Assembly: GCF_007289895.1 (NCBI RefSeq)
Contig: NZ_CP041660.1
Span: forward strand, 1,860,001 to 1,924,000
Direction of reading: 5' to 3'
Source: Catenovulum sediminis
GTDB taxonomy: Bacteria > Pseudomonadota > Gammaproteobacteria > Enterobacterales > Alteromonadaceae
Length of the DNA: 64,000 nucleotides
In this document: piece after piece, positions 1-7,714 of the stretch
How the letters are laid out: each line of letters starts with the position of its first letter
Position numbering within the stretch: position 1 is the first letter of the stretch
Position numbers and translations under genes: made by a program
The notes under the pieces: model-generated
Told to the model about the DNA's origin: nothing
The model's database searches: none
The model's input: the letters and a program-made list of their open reading frames with translations, nothing else

Positions 1-729
1 ACCGCGATTAGCGCAGAAACAACGCGGGCAACCGCAGCTGAAGCGGCTATTCAGGCTGATGTTGATGAGAATGAAGAAGATGCTAATGCCGAGATTGCTG
101 CTAATGCCAGTGCGATAAGCGCAGAAACTGCACGAGCAACAGCAGCTGAAGCTGAGATTCAGGCAGACGTTGATCAAAACGAAGCCGATGCAGATACAGC
201 AATTGCGGAGAATGCGACAGCGATTAGCGAAGAAACTGCACGTGCTACAGCGGCAGAAACAGACAACCGTATGAAACTGGCTGCACTTGCTAGCTTCACG
301 ACGGATGAGCAAGGAAACATTACAGAAACACGTATCAATAATACAGTAATGGTTGCTGCAGAGGGCGGAAGCGGTAGCTTGTCTGGATCGATAGCTGATA
401 TCAGTACTAATGCGACTGCGATTGCAAATAATGCAAATGCAGCAGCCGCCGCGCAAAGTACAGCTGATGTTGCTAACGCTAAAGCGAACGCAATTGCAGA
501 ATTCCGAGTGGGTCAAGGCGATACAACAACAGATGCAACAACCGTCACAGAAGTAGAATCGAGTGCAGTGGTACTTAAGGCTGTAGATGCGGGTAGTGCA
601 ACTGTTGGAGATGAAACACTGAATGAACTAGGACAAGATGTTAAAGAAATAAAAGAGGATAGCTCGACTGGCAACGGCTTCTTAGATTTCTTCCGCAAAT
701 TGTTCGGTAATTCAGAATCAGACCAGTAA
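1..729 (+). CDS. C-terminal part of a large Ala-rich repetitive (coiled-coil) surface protein, 5' end missing
   Basis: The frame is open from the first base, so this is the end of a longer protein. Residues 1-90 are imperfect repeats of about 35 residues rich in Ala, Glu, Asp and Thr (units like AISAETARATAAEA and IQADVDQNEADADTAI), as in fibrous coiled-coil adhesins and tail-fibre-like proteins. A less repetitive Ala/Thr-rich stretch follows and it ends in a short aromatic/basic segment (FLDFFRKLFG) and an acidic tail. No PEP-CTERM, LPXTG or beta-barrel is seen in the visible part. SapC and TpsB-type genes downstream suggest an exported surface protein, possibly their cargo (inference). The exact family is not recognised. 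Confidence 0.75.
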   Translation, partial: TAISAETTRATAAEAAIQADVDENEEDANAEIAANASAISAETARATAAEAEIQADVDQNEADADTAIAENATAISEETARATAAETDNRMKLAALASFTTDEQGNITETRINNTVMVAAEGGSGSLSGSIADISTNATAIANNANAAAAAQSTADVANAKANAIAEFRVGQGDTTTDATTVTEVESSAVVLKAVDAGSATVGDETLNELGQDVKEIKEDSSTGNGFLDFFRKLFGNSESDQ

Positions 730-737
730 GATAAATG

Positions 738-757
738 GGTCGGCCTATTGGTCGACC
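738..757 (+). terminator. Hairpin after the repetitive protein gene
   Basis: GGTCGGCC and GGTCGACC pair as an 8-bp stem (one G-T pair) around a TATT loop, 8 bases after the stop codon. The following tract is only moderately T-rich, so termination may be partial, leaving read-through into the SapC gene. Confidence 0.55.
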
Positions 758-821
758 TGTTAATTTACGCTCAAGCAACCCATAAGATGAAAATAAACAA
801 GCCATATCAGAGGAAGGCATA

Positions 822-1526
822 ATGGAATTAGGTATCTACCAAAAAATTGAAATTCTTAGTAAAGATCAACATTTTAATACCAAAATAAGCCCACTTGAAG
901 GATACCAGTTTAGCCAGCAACTTAGAGAGTGCGTAGTGACGGGCGATGAGTTTTTTGAGTGTGCTAAGTCATTGCCTATCTTATTTACCAAAAATCCACA
1001 AGGTCGACTTGTTTCCTTCGCTTTATTAGGCATTCAACCAGAGCAAAACGTTATGTTAGACGAAAACGGACAATGGCGCGCGGGAGAGTATATTCCAGCT
1101 TTTTTACGGCGTTATCCTTTTGTTTTTGTTCAAGAAAAACAGCAGCTTATGTTAGCTTTGGATGCGCAGTCAAAAAGTGTGAATGGTGAAAAGGGCGAAG
1201 CGCTTTTTGAAAAAAATGGTGATGCATCCGAATTTACACTCAATGTAATGAATTTTATGAAGCAATATGAAAATGCTTGCCGAAAAACCGAAAGCATAAT
1301 TGCAAAATTGGATAGTTTAGGGCTGTTGGAGCAAGCAAAAGCAGAAATGACCAGCGGTGGTAAAACCTATGCAATTAAAGGATTTATGCGCGTGAATGAG
1401 AATAAACTCGCAGAGCTGTCAGATGAGGTTAAAATTGAGTTGATTAATACGGGTATCTATAAGCTGATTGTGGCGCATTTAATAAGCCTTTCTAATTTCA
1501 AAAAATTATCTGTATTGGCGAATTAA
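822..1526 (+). CDS. SapC family protein
   Basis: A 234-residue protein matching the SapC family (named for an S-layer protein secretion gene of Campylobacter). Visible family hallmarks: an early P-L-E-G-Y-x-F segment, the LPILFTKNPQGRL block with the following ALLGI, an acidic turn, and the strongly conserved YIPAFLRRYPFVF motif near residues 90-102. No signal peptide or membrane segment, so it is probably cytoplasmic. It sits between a repetitive surface protein and a lipoprotein/TpsB pair, which suggests a role in making or exporting that protein. The biochemical role of SapC is not established. The start is supported by AGAGGAAGG upstream of the ATG. Confidence 0.85.
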   Translation: MELGIYQKIEILSKDQHFNTKISPLEGYQFSQQLRECVVTGDEFFECAKSLPILFTKNPQGRLVSFALLGIQPEQNVMLDENGQWRAGEYIPAFLRRYPFVFVQEKQQLMLALDAQSKSVNGEKGEALFEKNGDASEFTLNVMNFMKQYENACRKTESIIAKLDSLGLLEQAKAEMTSGGKTYAIKGFMRVNENKLAELSDEVKIELINTGIYKLIVAHLISLSNFKKLSVLAN

Positions 1527-1545
1527 GCCAACTAGGAGAGTAAAC

Positions 1546-3006
1546 ATGCAACTGCTTAAATCAGCAAAAACTTGCTTGGTAGTGCTCGCGATCTCAGGCT
1601 TAGCTGCTTGTTCAAGTTCAGAGTCGGCAAAAGAGCAGGTCAAAACGCAATACACTTATGTTGCTGAAGATGCTTTGATAATAGGCATGAAAGTGGAAGA
1701 TGCAGTCGGCAATCAAGCCACCGAAATTTCACCGGGAGAGTATCAATTTGCTTTGGGCGTTGTACCAACACCGCCAGTTGAGTTTCGTAGTCAGAACACC
1801 GATGAAAATCCGTTTGCGACATATCAGGATATAGATGAAAGCGGTGATTTGTCAGAAGCTGATTTGGCATATAGTGTCGGTTTTGACATGCAGTTTGTGC
1901 CACCTGCTAATGAAACTACCGGACAAGCTGCTGTATTTGCAAATCCTATTGCGGCGCTTATTCCAGCCACGGGCGTTCCGGCTAACGGTATCGGCGGAAT
2001 TCCAGCCAATGTGATTAATGAAGCGATTAATAAAGGGGTGAAAGGCGCAGCGACAACCCAAATTCAAATTAATGGTGAAGAGACAACAATCAAAGAAGTT
2101 ATTGCGAAAACTTCGGCAAAAATTACAGCAATACAGGAAGCTCTGGTTGCTAAAAGTGGGCAAAAAGTATCAGGTGGAAATACCGCCTCTATTAAATTAT
2201 TACAAGATGCTAGTCTGAGCTCTGTTGGGAGTTTGACAGATGACACTAAATTTGCTGAGTTTTTTGATGCCGCTATCAACAATAGTGCAACAGATAACGA
2301 TACTAAAGATTTATTGAAACAAGCGGCGATACAGGTCGGTGCTAACATTGCTGCTGTGAAAGCTGCAACTACAGGGACTCAGAAAGTGGTCTTTGAGTCT
2401 ATTATTAAAGTCGTGCAGCAACAAGTTAAAACAACAACAACTTCTTCTCAAGTAGCCAATTTAATCAAATCCAGTACAGTGACCAATTCTGTCAAAGGGA
2501 TCAATACTTCTATCAAATTAGCAGAGGAAGTTAAAAACTCAGGTGGTAAAGCGGCTTTTATTAATTCTTTATTATTAATACCTGTACCGGGTACTGAAGC
2601 GCCTTTGATTGAAGATAATGTCAGTGGATTTGAACTCACTTTTAACGCGACTAATAATCAAATTGCGATGGCAGCGACAGGGGCGTTTTTCGACGGTTTA
2701 AACTTAACTTATGATGCAGCAAGCGCAACTTACTTCGCAGTAACGGGGAGCCAGGCTGTGTTTGTTAGTTTAAGCGCTAATTCGCAGTTTTTACCTGGAG
2801 CAGACATTGGCAATGTGCGTTTAATGGCAACTTGTTCTTTCGATTTCACGACACAAACATGTGGTGCAAATAATCAAGCACTTGGAATTTACACGTTAGC
2901 GACTAAAGCTGAACTTTGTAGTCAATTTGATAATGCACCAGCGAATGAATCTTTTTTACAAAATCTTAATGCCAATTATGGAGATGCATGTAACACAGGA
3001 AATTAA
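1546..3006 (+). CDS. Predicted outer-membrane or periplasmic lipoprotein
   Basis: A 486-residue protein with a clear type II signal peptide: basic start, hydrophobic core and lipobox LAAC with the lipidated Cys near residue 22, then a Ser-rich linker. Around residues 95-108 there is a calcium-loop-like pattern, DIDESGDLSEAD, resembling an EF-hand or dockerin loop. The middle is Ala/Thr/Lys-rich and probably helical; the C-terminus holds four cysteines that may form disulfides. A good Shine-Dalgarno (AGGAGAG) precedes the ATG. It is 19 bases after the SapC gene, so probably co-transcribed. I do not recognise the family; the neighbourhood suggests an accessory of the downstream TpsB transporter. 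Confidence 0.7.
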   Translation: MQLLKSAKTCLVVLAISGLAACSSSESAKEQVKTQYTYVAEDALIIGMKVEDAVGNQATEISPGEYQFALGVVPTPPVEFRSQNTDENPFATYQDIDESGDLSEADLAYSVGFDMQFVPPANETTGQAAVFANPIAALIPATGVPANGIGGIPANVINEAINKGVKGAATTQIQINGEETTIKEVIAKTSAKITAIQEALVAKSGQKVSGGNTASIKLLQDASLSSVGSLTDDTKFAEFFDAAINNSATDNDTKDLLKQAAIQVGANIAAVKAATTGTQKVVFESIIKVVQQQVKTTTTSSQVANLIKSSTVTNSVKGINTSIKLAEEVKNSGGKAAFINSLLLIPVPGTEAPLIEDNVSGFELTFNATNNQIAMAATGAFFDGLNLTYDAASATYFAVTGSQAVFVSLSANSQFLPGADIGNVRLMATCSFDFTTQTCGANNQALGIYTLATKAELCSQFDNAPANESFLQNLNANYGDACNTGN

Positions 3007-3040
3007 ATCTTCAGTTAAATACACATCTTTTTACGAAAAA

Positions 3041-3070
3041 AGCGATTCAGGGCATTGAGCCCTGAGCGCT
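3041..3070 (+). other. Strong intergenic hairpin between lipoprotein and TpsB genes
   Basis: AGCG..TCAGGGC - ATTGA - GCCCTGA..CGCT forms a 7-bp perfect stem with a further outer AGCG/CGCT pairing. No T-run follows, so it is more likely an mRNA-processing or stabilising element, or a weak attenuator, than a full terminator. Confidence 0.5.
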
Positions 3071-3127
3071 AATCTGCTTTACTCATTTCAGCGCATTACC
3101 TACTCATAATAATAAACTGGAAGTTAT

Positions 3128-5026
3128 ATGAATCAGAGATTTACTTTAGCAACGCTTGCTTTAACAAGCTTGTTATTAGCTGTTTCTTCACAGGCAAATA
3201 CATTACAAAAATTAGAAAAAAACCAAATTGAAGATGAAGGAAATACAAAAGGGGTTTTAGATCAGCCAACCAATATAGAAGACATTCAGGTTGATAAAAA
3301 TATTCAACGTCAGGCGGATTCTCAAATTCAGCAAAACATCCGGTTTAAGTTAAATAGTATCAATGTTCAGGGCAATCAAACTTTATCAAATGAAGAAATC
3401 ATTAAAGTGGCGAAACCATATGCAGGGAAAATGGTGACGTCAAACGAGTTAAAATTATTAGCACAGCAGATCACTCAGCTTTTTCATGCAAAAGGATATA
3501 CAACATCTCGTTGTGTGATACCGGCACAGCAGATTAAAAATGGTGTTGTGATGTTGCAAGTAGAAGAAAACAAATTAAATCAGATTCATATCCGCGGTGA
3601 AAACAGCTTTGAATATGATAAGAAATTATTTCTCCGCCATTTAAATGATTTAACCGGTAAAATTATTCATGCGCCTACATTAAAGCAAAGATTAGCCCGA
3701 TTAACCTTTTTGCCTTCTGCACGCATCACACCAAAATTACAAAGTGCAGGTTTTGGCAAAACTGATTTGATATTGCATATTGAAGACGTTAAAGCGACCA
3801 AGTTACTTTCGTTATACAACAATGCATCACGTTTAACAGGCGATCTGCGATTAAATTTAAGTGGATTATTTGTTAATCCTACGGGCAGTGGTGATTATTT
3901 GCAGTTAGGGGCAAGTATCGACCCAGCTGAAAGCAAAAACTTTTCTTCAATTACCGCCAAATATGCAACACCTTTCGGCAATGAAGGGGGGCGAATCAAT
4001 GTGCAATATGCCGATATTCGCTATCGAGTTTCAGATGATATTATTGACTCATCTACCTTTGAAATAGGCGGTTCTAGTCAGTTGCTTAAACTCACATTTA
4101 ATAAACCGCTGGAATATGGCAATGCCGCCCGTTGGGAGGTTGGTGTCGAGCATAAAGTAACGGCTAACGAACAAATTCAGCATGTTAATTTTAACGAATT
4201 GGTACCCGTTGTTAATTTAGACGAGTGCCCAACGGGTGAGATTGTAGAACAGCAAGGTGTGAATTATTGTGTTTTTGATGACGCAAATTTGTTGGCGGGT
4301 TTTAAATGGTTAGATACCGAAGAAACCATTGTGATGCTTTCAGTTGCCGTCAGTGATGAATATAAATATAACTTGTTTGACCGAGCTGCATACACTCAAC
4401 TTTCAGCTAAGTTCAGTAAAGCTTTAGAAGGCGCATTTGGTGGGCTCACTCAAGCACAAATTAATGATAAATTTAAGAATAAAAATGCCCAGACTTCAAA
4501 CAATGAGATCGTGACTTTAACTGGTCCAGTGGGGAATGATGCTCTGATGCAAGCGGATTTCTGGAAGTTATACCTTGATTTAACGCATTACAGCCGCTTA
4601 TCTGAGAATTCAAACTTAATTGTCAGCAGTCATTTTGAATATAGCCCAGAAAAAGCGATACCTGGCTCTTACAAATATGGCGCTGCAGATTCTGGTATCT
4701 GGGGGGGAGATATTGATATTTCCTATCAATATATTTGGAATTCAAATTGGCAAGCCTCTGTTGGTTATCATGTAGAAAGTGCGGTTAACTTTACATCGGA
4801 AAAAGACTATCCAGATGCGGATGGTGATGGCAAGGTGCGACATTTAACCTGTAATTTAAAAGAAGTTGAAGTAAATGCATATTTTGCCTGTACCGTGAAT
4901 TATCCCTATATTCGAACGACTTATGATTCAGGAGCTCATCGTTTGAGCGCAACATTAAGAACACAACCCAAAACGTTTGAATCACGCGAAAATGCGTTAT
5001 CACTGGGTTATGTCTATCGCTTCTGA
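3128..5026 (+). CDS. ShlB/FhaC/HecB-type two-partner secretion outer-membrane transporter (TpsB)
   Basis: A 632-residue protein with a cleavable signal peptide (about residues 1-23), a polar linker, then two POTRA-like domains (about 75-210) containing the typical FKLNSINVQGNQTLS strand and a conserved A-K-G-Y-T-T-S segment. The rest is an Omp85-superfamily 16-strand barrel ending in a terminal aromatic residue (LSLGYVYRF), the usual C-terminal signature. TpsB proteins move a TpsA partner across the outer membrane. No classical TpsA haemagglutination domain is visible here; the truncated repetitive protein at the left edge is the obvious candidate cargo (inference). It is a little longer than typical TpsB proteins (about 550-600). 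Confidence 0.85.
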   Translation: MNQRFTLATLALTSLLLAVSSQANTLQKLEKNQIEDEGNTKGVLDQPTNIEDIQVDKNIQRQADSQIQQNIRFKLNSINVQGNQTLSNEEIIKVAKPYAGKMVTSNELKLLAQQITQLFHAKGYTTSRCVIPAQQIKNGVVMLQVEENKLNQIHIRGENSFEYDKKLFLRHLNDLTGKIIHAPTLKQRLARLTFLPSARITPKLQSAGFGKTDLILHIEDVKATKLLSLYNNASRLTGDLRLNLSGLFVNPTGSGDYLQLGASIDPAESKNFSSITAKYATPFGNEGGRINVQYADIRYRVSDDIIDSSTFEIGGSSQLLKLTFNKPLEYGNAARWEVGVEHKVTANEQIQHVNFNELVPVVNLDECPTGEIVEQQGVNYCVFDDANLLAGFKWLDTEETIVMLSVAVSDEYKYNLFDRAAYTQLSAKFSKALEGAFGGLTQAQINDKFKNKNAQTSNNEIVTLTGPVGNDALMQADFWKLYLDLTHYSRLSENSNLIVSSHFEYSPEKAIPGSYKYGAADSGIWGGDIDISYQYIWNSNWQASVGYHVESAVNFTSEKDYPDADGDGKVRHLTCNLKEVEVNAYFACTVNYPYIRTTYDSGAHRLSATLRTQPKTFESRENALSLGYVYRF

Positions 5027-5037
5027 GCAAGCTGATT

Positions 5038-5685
5038 ATGATCAGTAACAAAATTTTTATTATTGGTTTGCCTCGCACCGCTACAACTAGTGTGTGCTTA
5101 GCGTGCTTAGATCTAGGCTTCAAAACAGCACATACGGCCTATACAGAGCAGGCATTTAATGAAGCTCAGGTAATAGCTGACACACCTGCTTTTAATGACT
5201 ATGCTGTACTGGATAAACACTATGGCGATGCTAAATTTATCTATTTAGAGCGAGACGCATCGCAATGGATACCTTCAGTACAGCAACTTTTGTTACGTAT
5301 GTATGAAAACCTGATGCGCACAGATGGTGGATTTAATCCGCATTTAAAACGTTGTTACAAAAGTGTCTTTGCGCCATTTAATAAAATCAATATTCAATCT
5401 GCAGACTTTCTACATGATTGTTATCTGCGACACCAAACAAGCGTTGAGCAATATTTTTCCGGCCAGCCTGATAAGCTTTTAACTATAGATGTCACTCATC
5501 CATATAGTTATTTAAAGCTCGCAAATTTTTTACAAGTTGAAGCGGGTGAACAGGAAACATTTAAGCATATGAATAAGCGAGGCAAGGTTACGGCTTGGAA
5601 GCAGATAAGCCACCCGTTGAAAATTGAAGCTACACGAAACGGTAAAGTCGACAAATTAAAATTTCTAACTGAATTTTCTGTGTAA
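5038..5685 (+). CDS. Sulfotransferase family protein
   Basis: A 215-residue protein that begins almost at once with the 5'-phosphosulfate-binding loop, GLPRTATTS (residues 9-17), and has a 3'-phosphate-binding-like segment KFIYLERDASQW near residues 63-74, as in PAPS-dependent sulfotransferases. Residues 80-140 are helical and include aromatic and basic residues suitable for an acceptor pocket. It starts 11 bases after the transporter gene on the same strand. Modification of an exported protein or glycan is plausible but not shown. The enzyme is short but contains both PAPS motifs. Confidence 0.75.
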   Translation: MISNKIFIIGLPRTATTSVCLACLDLGFKTAHTAYTEQAFNEAQVIADTPAFNDYAVLDKHYGDAKFIYLERDASQWIPSVQQLLLRMYENLMRTDGGFNPHLKRCYKSVFAPFNKINIQSADFLHDCYLRHQTSVEQYFSGQPDKLLTIDVTHPYSYLKLANFLQVEAGEQETFKHMNKRGKVTAWKQISHPLKIEATRNGKVDKLKFLTEFSV

Positions 5686-5726
5686 ATCCGTATGATAGCG
5701 CAACGATTTATCAATTAACGAATGTC

Positions 5727-6299
5727 ATGTTTGAACTTAAATACCAAACTCCTTTTGCCTGGACTGAAGCTGTATTAGCTGATTTTGATACTTTTTTACA
5801 GGATCACGCCGCCGCAGAGAAAAAAGCCTCCGGTATGGCTTTGTCAATGTTATCCCACTACCCAGACCGGACTAAATTAGTCAGGGCTATGGCAGATTTG
5901 GCAATTGAAGAGCTCATTCATTTTAAAGAAGTTATTAAAATTCTGGAAGAAAGAAAAGTGACTCTCGGGAATGATCAAAAAGATCCATATATTCATGAAA
6001 TTAGAGCCTTGTTTCGCAAGGGGACGGATGTGTTTTTTCTCGATAGGTTATTGGTTGGTGCTGTGATTGAAGCGCGTGGTTATGAGCGTTTTTCGTTAGT
6101 CGCGCAAGCTTTACCAGCAGGCAAAGAACAAGCCTTTTATCAACAAATAGCCGACTCTGAAAACAATCACAAAAATCTATTCGTTGAGTTAGCCTACGAA
6201 TATTTTGAAAAAAGAATAGTTGATCAGCGTCTTGAAGAAATATTGATAGCAGAAGGGGAAATCTGTGCAAGACAACCGTTTAGAGCTGCCTTACATTAA
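5727..6299 (+). CDS. miaE: tRNA 2-methylthio-N6-isopentenyladenosine(37) hydroxylase MiaE
   Basis: A 190-residue ferritin-like non-heme di-iron monooxygenase that hydroxylates the isopentenyl group of ms2i6A37 in tRNAs reading UNN codons, using O2. Visible ligands: Glu in the DHAAAEKKASG helix, the EELIHF motif (E-x-x-H) near residue 72, the EARGYERF motif and the DSENNHKNLF motif. The short length agrees with the compact MiaE form found in many gammaproteobacteria. It stands between the export island and the PEP-CTERM locus and is probably monocistronic housekeeping DNA. Confidence 0.93.
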   Translation: MFELKYQTPFAWTEAVLADFDTFLQDHAAAEKKASGMALSMLSHYPDRTKLVRAMADLAIEELIHFKEVIKILEERKVTLGNDQKDPYIHEIRALFRKGTDVFFLDRLLVGAVIEARGYERFSLVAQALPAGKEQAFYQQIADSENNHKNLFVELAYEYFEKRIVDQRLEEILIAEGEICARQPFRAALH

Positions 6300-6328
6300 A
6301 ACTATAAGTCTTATGTATAGCGCCAACC

Positions 6329-7699
6329 TTAATTGCTGGCGCGAATATCATCCAGATGATATTTGTCGATCAGTGCGTATAAAGTGGGGCGAGTGACTCC
6401 GAGTAACTCGGCTGTTCTAGAGATATTTTGCTCAGCTTGATTATATGCTTGCCTGATCGCTTTAGACTCAGCAATTTCTCGCACTTCTCTTAAGTTCAGC
6501 GATTGGAACTCTTCAACACTTTCACTTTCGCCTGGTAATGAAAATATACCTAAATCATCTGGCGTGATAAAAGGCGTATCCGCCATCACAACCGCTGATT
6601 TTAATTTATTTTGTAATTCTCTAATATTGCCCGGCCATTGATGGCTAAGCAGCGCTTGTTTAGCCTCATCACTAAAGCCTTTTAATGATTTGTTGTATTG
6701 CTCGTTATAAGAATCTAAAAAGGATTTGGCTAATAACAAAACATCGTTTCCACGCTCACGCAAAGGTGGAATGTTAATAATTAATTCGCTGACTCGGTAA
6801 AATAGATCTTCGCGAAAGGTTTCGTCAGCCGACATTTTTTGCAAGTCTCTATGTGTTGCACAGATGACCCGAATATCTACGTTGATTTCTTCCCGTCCGC
6901 CAACGCGCTCTATCACGCGCTCTTGTAAAAAACGCAGCATTTTAGCTTGTAGTGGCAGTGGCATATCGCCTATTTCATCCAGAAATAGGGTGCCTCCTTG
7001 TGCAGTTTCAATCTTGCCTTTAGTGGTTTTTGCAGCGCCAGTAAACGCCCCTTTTTCATAACCAAATAGTTCACTCTCTAGCAAATTTTCCGGAATGGAA
7101 GCACAGTTAATCGCGACAAAAGGTTTGTTGACTCGTTCGCTGTGATTGTGAATTGAGCGCGCAAATACTTCTTTACCTGTACCACTTTCGCCGAGCAATA
7201 AAGTCGTAATTTCTGTTTTAGCGATCTTTTCTGCACGTTTTGTCGCAGCCAGTATCGCAGGGCTATTACCGATTATACTGCCCATTGATGCACTGACTTT
7301 ACTCAGCCTGCGGTTTTCGCTTTCCAATGAAACAAGATTGAACGCGCGTTGAATGATGGTGTTTAAGGTATCTACGTCAACGGGTTTTTGATAGAAATCA
7401 TAAGCGCCTAACTCTACTGATTTTAATGCGTTTTCCTTGTCTGTATTACCCGTTAACACAATGACTTTGGTATTCGGCGCCAGCGAAAGTATTTCGGTTA
7501 ACGTTGCAAGGCCTTCAGAGGCATTTGCTGGATCAGGTGGCAAGCCTAAATCAAGGGTCACGACTTCCGGTTCGAATCTTCGTAATTGCGCGATTGCGCT
7601 GCTGCGATCTTCAGCAAATACGATATCGTAATCCGAAAGTCCCCATTTTAACTGCTTTTGTATGCCTTTATCATCATCAACTACCAGTAATTTTCCCAT
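6329..7699 (-). CDS. prsR: PEP-CTERM system sigma-54-dependent response regulator PrsR
   Basis: A 456-residue NtrC-family activator. Residues 1-120 are a receiver domain with acidic DDD at 8-10 and phosphoacceptor Asp50 (TLDLGLPPDP). The AAA+ domain (about 145-380) has Walker A GESGTGKE, the sigma-54-contacting GAFTGA loop and Walker B GGTLFLDEIGD. The C-terminal Fis-type helix-turn-helix reads NISRTAELLGVTRPTLYALI. Full-length features and the adjacent PrsK gene match the regulator found only with exosortase/PEP-CTERM systems. With RpoN it should activate -24/-12 promoters; such sites lie before three PEP-CTERM genes at 15481, 18423 and 19627. It is last in the minus-strand run and follows prsK by 15 bases. 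Confidence 0.93.
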   Translation of the reverse strand: MGKLLVVDDDKGIQKQLKWGLSDYDIVFAEDRSSAIAQLRRFEPEVVTLDLGLPPDPANASEGLATLTEILSLAPNTKVIVLTGNTDKENALKSVELGAYDFYQKPVDVDTLNTIIQRAFNLVSLESENRRLSKVSASMGSIIGNSPAILAATKRAEKIAKTEITTLLLGESGTGKEVFARSIHNHSERVNKPFVAINCASIPENLLESELFGYEKGAFTGAAKTTKGKIETAQGGTLFLDEIGDMPLPLQAKMLRFLQERVIERVGGREEINVDIRVICATHRDLQKMSADETFREDLFYRVSELIINIPPLRERGNDVLLLAKSFLDSYNEQYNKSLKGFSDEAKQALLSHQWPGNIRELQNKLKSAVVMADTPFITPDDLGIFSLPGESESVEEFQSLNLREVREIAESKAIRQAYNQAEQNISRTAELLGVTRPTLYALIDKYHLDDIRASN

Positions 7700-7714
7700 C
7701 TTTCCTTCCCAATT

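Noticed and set aside
1-270. Direct repeats at the left edge, considered as a DNA repeat array or CRISPR
   Set aside because: They are protein-coding degenerate repeats in one open frame, without spacers.
1640-2640. Several antisense open frames inside the lipoprotein gene
   Set aside because: They overlap a convincing lipoprotein frame, have no ribosome sites and show biased composition typical of shadows.
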